Source of the DNA: Acidobacteriota bacterium
GTDB taxonomy: Bacteria; Acidobacteriota; Terriglobia; Terriglobales; Acidobacteriaceae
Direction: 5' to 3'
Assembly (NCBI GenBank): GCA_021798655.1
Contig: JAJZFE010000244.1
Span: forward strand, 1 to 7,052
Length of the DNA: 7,052 bases
Part shown: positions 5,548-7,052 of the stretch, one piece after another
How the letters are laid out: each line of letters begins with the position of its first letter
Numbering within the stretch: position 1 is the stretch's first letter
Notes under the pieces: model-generated
What the model saw: only the letters and a program-made list of their open reading frames with translations
Told to the model about the DNA's origin: nothing
The model's database searches: none
Program-made: the position numbers and the translations under genes

Positions 5548-6669
5548 ATGATGATGACGGAGCTTGAACGGCGTGGTGTGATTCTGGTCACAGGTGGGGC
5601 GGGATTTATTGGCTCCAATTTTGTTTTGGATTGGGTAAACGGTGGATGCGGCGCGGTGGTGAATCTGGATGCCCTGACGTATGCGGGCAATCTGGAGAAT
5701 CTGGCGTCTCTGGCGGGGAACCCGGCGCACACGTTTGTGCGCGGCGATATCTGCGATGCGGCTCTGGTGAAGAGTCTGCTGGAGACGTACCGGCCGCGGG
5801 CGGTGGTTCATTTTGCGGCGGAGAGCCACGTGGATCGATCGATTGTTGGTCCGGAAGCATTCTTGAAGACCAACATCGATGGGACGTTTACGTTGCTGCA
5901 GGCTGCGCGTGGATACTACGACGGTCTGGTGGGGGACGAACGGGAGCAGTTTCGGTTTTTGCATGTCTCGACCGATGAGGTGTACGGGACACTGACGCCA
6001 GAAGCTCCTGCGTTCCATGAAGAGACGCCGTATGCTCCGAACTCGCCGTATGCGGCGTCGAAGGCATCGAGCGATCATCTGGTGCGGGCGTGGCTGCATA
6101 CGTATGGACTGCCGACGCTGATTACGAACTGCTCGAACAACTATGGTCCGTATCAGTTTCCGGAGAAGTTGATTCCGCTGATGATTGCGAATGCGCTACA
6201 GGGCAAGGCGCTGCCGGTATATGGTGATGGCCAGCAGGTGCGGGACTGGCTGTATGTCGCCGATCATGCGAGTGCGCTGCGTGCGGTTCTGGAGCGTGGT
6301 CGTGTGGGCGAGACGTATAACGTTGGCGGTGGCAATCAACGGACTAATCTGGCGGTGGTGACGACGTTGTGCGCGTTGCTGGATGAGCTGGTGCCGGAGT
6401 CGAAGTTCGCTCCGCATAAAGATTTGGTGAAGTATGTGACGGATCGCCCTGGTCATGATCGGCGGTATGCGATCGATGCACGCAAGCTGGAGGGCGAGCT
6501 GGGCTGGAAGGCGGCGGAGAGCTTCGAGACGGGGCTGCGCAAGACGGTGGAGTGGTATCTGGCGAACGCGGCGTGGGTGGAGAACGTGACCAGCGGGGCG
6601 TATCAGCAGTGGGTAACGAAGAACTACGGGGAGCGCACGAGTGTGGCTGCCGGGGAGAGTGCGCGATGA
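5548..6669 (+). CDS. rfbB: dTDP-glucose 4,6-dehydratase
   Basis: Second enzyme of dTDP-L-rhamnose and related sugar synthesis: it converts dTDP-glucose to dTDP-4-keto-6-deoxyglucose using bound NAD+, in the cytoplasm. The 373-residue protein is an extended short-chain dehydrogenase. It has a Rossmann motif GGAGFIGSN (16-24), [12 protein letters not shown] (41-52), and the family signature AESHVDRSI (91-99). The catalytic STDEVYG (141-147, T142-D143-E144), the YxxxK pair Y168/K172, and [14 protein letters not shown] (197-210) complete the match. Length is slightly over the usual 340-360 because of a short C-terminal tail. The third ATG (5554) has the best ribosome-binding spacing, so the true product may be two residues shorter. 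Its stop overlaps the rfbA start (ATGA), showing translational coupling. The product sugar is probably destined for surface polysaccharide, but the later genes that would decide which sugar are outside the window. Confidence 0.95.
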   Translation: MMMTELERRGVILVTGGAGFIGSNFVLDWVNGGCGAVVNLDALTYAGNLENLASLAGNPAHTFVRGDICDAALVKSLLETYRPRAVVHFAAESHVDRSIVGPEAFLKTNIDGTFTLLQAARGYYDGLVGDEREQFRFLHVSTDEVYGTLTPEAPAFHEETPYAPNSPYAASKASSDHLVRAWLHTYGLPTLITNCSNNYGPYQFPEKLIPLMIANALQGKALPVYGDGQQVRDWLYVADHASALRAVLERGRVGETYNVGGGNQRTNLAVVTTLCALLDELVPESKFAPHKDLVKYVTDRPGHDRRYAIDARKLEGELGWKAAESFETGLRKTVEWYLANAAWVENVTSGAYQQWVTKNYGERTSVAAGESAR

Positions 6670-7052
6670 AGGGAATTATTCTGGCGGGCGGATCGGGAAC
6701 GCGGTTGCATCCGGTGACGCAGGCGGTGAGTAAGCAGTTGCTGCCGGTGTATGACAAGCCGATGATCTACTATCCACTGTCGGTGCTGATGCTGGCGGGG
6801 ATTCGGGAGATTCTGATCATCTCAACGCCGGAGGACACGCCGCGGTTTGAGCAGTTGCTGGGGACGGGCGGGCAGTGGGGATTGACGATCCAGTATGCGG
6901 TGCAGCCGTCTCCGGACGGGCTGGCGCAGGCGTTCCTGATCGGCAAGGATTTTCTGGCGGGGGAGGGTTGTTGCCTGGTGTTGGGGGACAATATTTTCTA
7001 TGGCCACGACTTTGCGAAGGTGCTGCGGGAGGCTGCGGCGGTGAAGGCTGGC
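6666..7052 (+). CDS. rfbA: Glucose-1-phosphate thymidylyltransferase, N-terminal 129 residues, cut by window edge
   Basis: First enzyme of the dTDP-sugar pathway: it joins dTTP and glucose-1-phosphate to make dTDP-glucose, the substrate of the preceding gene's enzyme. The frame is open from ATG at 6666 to the right edge. The nucleotide-binding signature [11 protein letters not shown] (8-18) and [16 protein letters not shown] (23-38) are followed by SPDGLAQAF (82-90) and LGDNIFYG (106-113), in which D108 corresponds to the Mg2+-binding Asp. All residues expected in this half of the family (full length about 290) are present. It starts within the stop codon of rfbB (4-base overlap), so the two are one operon; rfbC and rfbD may follow beyond the edge. 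Confidence 0.95.
   Translation, partial: MKGIILAGGSGTRLHPVTQAVSKQLLPVYDKPMIYYPLSVLMLAGIREILIISTPEDTPRFEQLLGTGGQWGLTIQYAVQPSPDGLAQAFLIGKDFLAGEGCCLVLGDNIFYGHDFAKVLREAAAVKAG

Noticed and set aside
5167..6099. Minus-strand open frame across the divergent gap and opposite rfbB
   Set aside because: It overlaps half of the well-supported rfbB, is rich in Arg/His/Pro, and has no recognisable domain.
1..7052. CRISPR array, insertion sequence, tRNA or rRNA
   Set aside because: I saw no regularly spaced repeats, transposase motifs, terminal inverted repeats, or tRNA/rRNA-like sequence on either strand.

Overview
The window is GC-rich DNA carrying two divergent gene blocks separated by a 414-bp non-coding gap. 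A long minus-strand block of redox genes (positions 1 to 5133) looks like one operon for an electron-transport chain. A plus-strand pair (5548 to the right edge) starts a dTDP-sugar (dTDP-L-rhamnose type) pathway. The gene content, about 60% GC and a Rieske/cytochrome b cluster with periplasmic and outer-membrane partners point to a Gram-negative chemoheterotroph. Acidobacteriota (Terriglobales-like) is my best guess, but it rests on general resemblance only; no rRNA or marker gene is present.

The minus-strand block, read in its own direction, begins at 5133. It encodes (1) an outer-membrane beta-barrel with one N-terminal c-type haem site (CTTCH), resembling fused porin-cytochromes of the Cyc2 kind. 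Next come (2) an exported blue-copper protein with an amicyanin-like C-x2-H-x2-M copper loop and (3) a 666-residue soluble FAD/NAD(P)/iron-sulfur oxidoreductase (GltD-like core with added ferredoxin domains). The block ends with (4) a Tat-type membrane-anchored Rieske protein and (5) cytochrome b, cut by the left edge after 115 residues. Genes 3-4-5 are tightly packed (8- and 10-bp gaps, ribosome-binding GAGG overlapping the preceding TGA stop). A perfect 11-bp hairpin separates gene 2 from gene 3.

Together these genes could link an outer-membrane electron entry or exit point, through a periplasmic copper carrier, to a bc-type quinol complex that also has an NAD(P)H-reactive cytoplasmic arm. 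That chain is an inference from co-location; no substrate can be read from the sequence. The Rieske protein has Phe where high-potential homologues have Tyr next to the cluster, which would suit a lower-potential (menaquinol) chain.

The intergenic region (5134-5547) holds a perfect CRP-type palindrome, TGTGA-N6-TCACA, about 76 bp upstream of the porin-cytochrome start, with a second perfect palindrome exactly 22 bp closer to the gene. On the other side, rfbB (dTDP-glucose 4,6-dehydratase) and rfbA (glucose-1-phosphate thymidylyltransferase, truncated by the right edge) overlap by four bases (ATGA).
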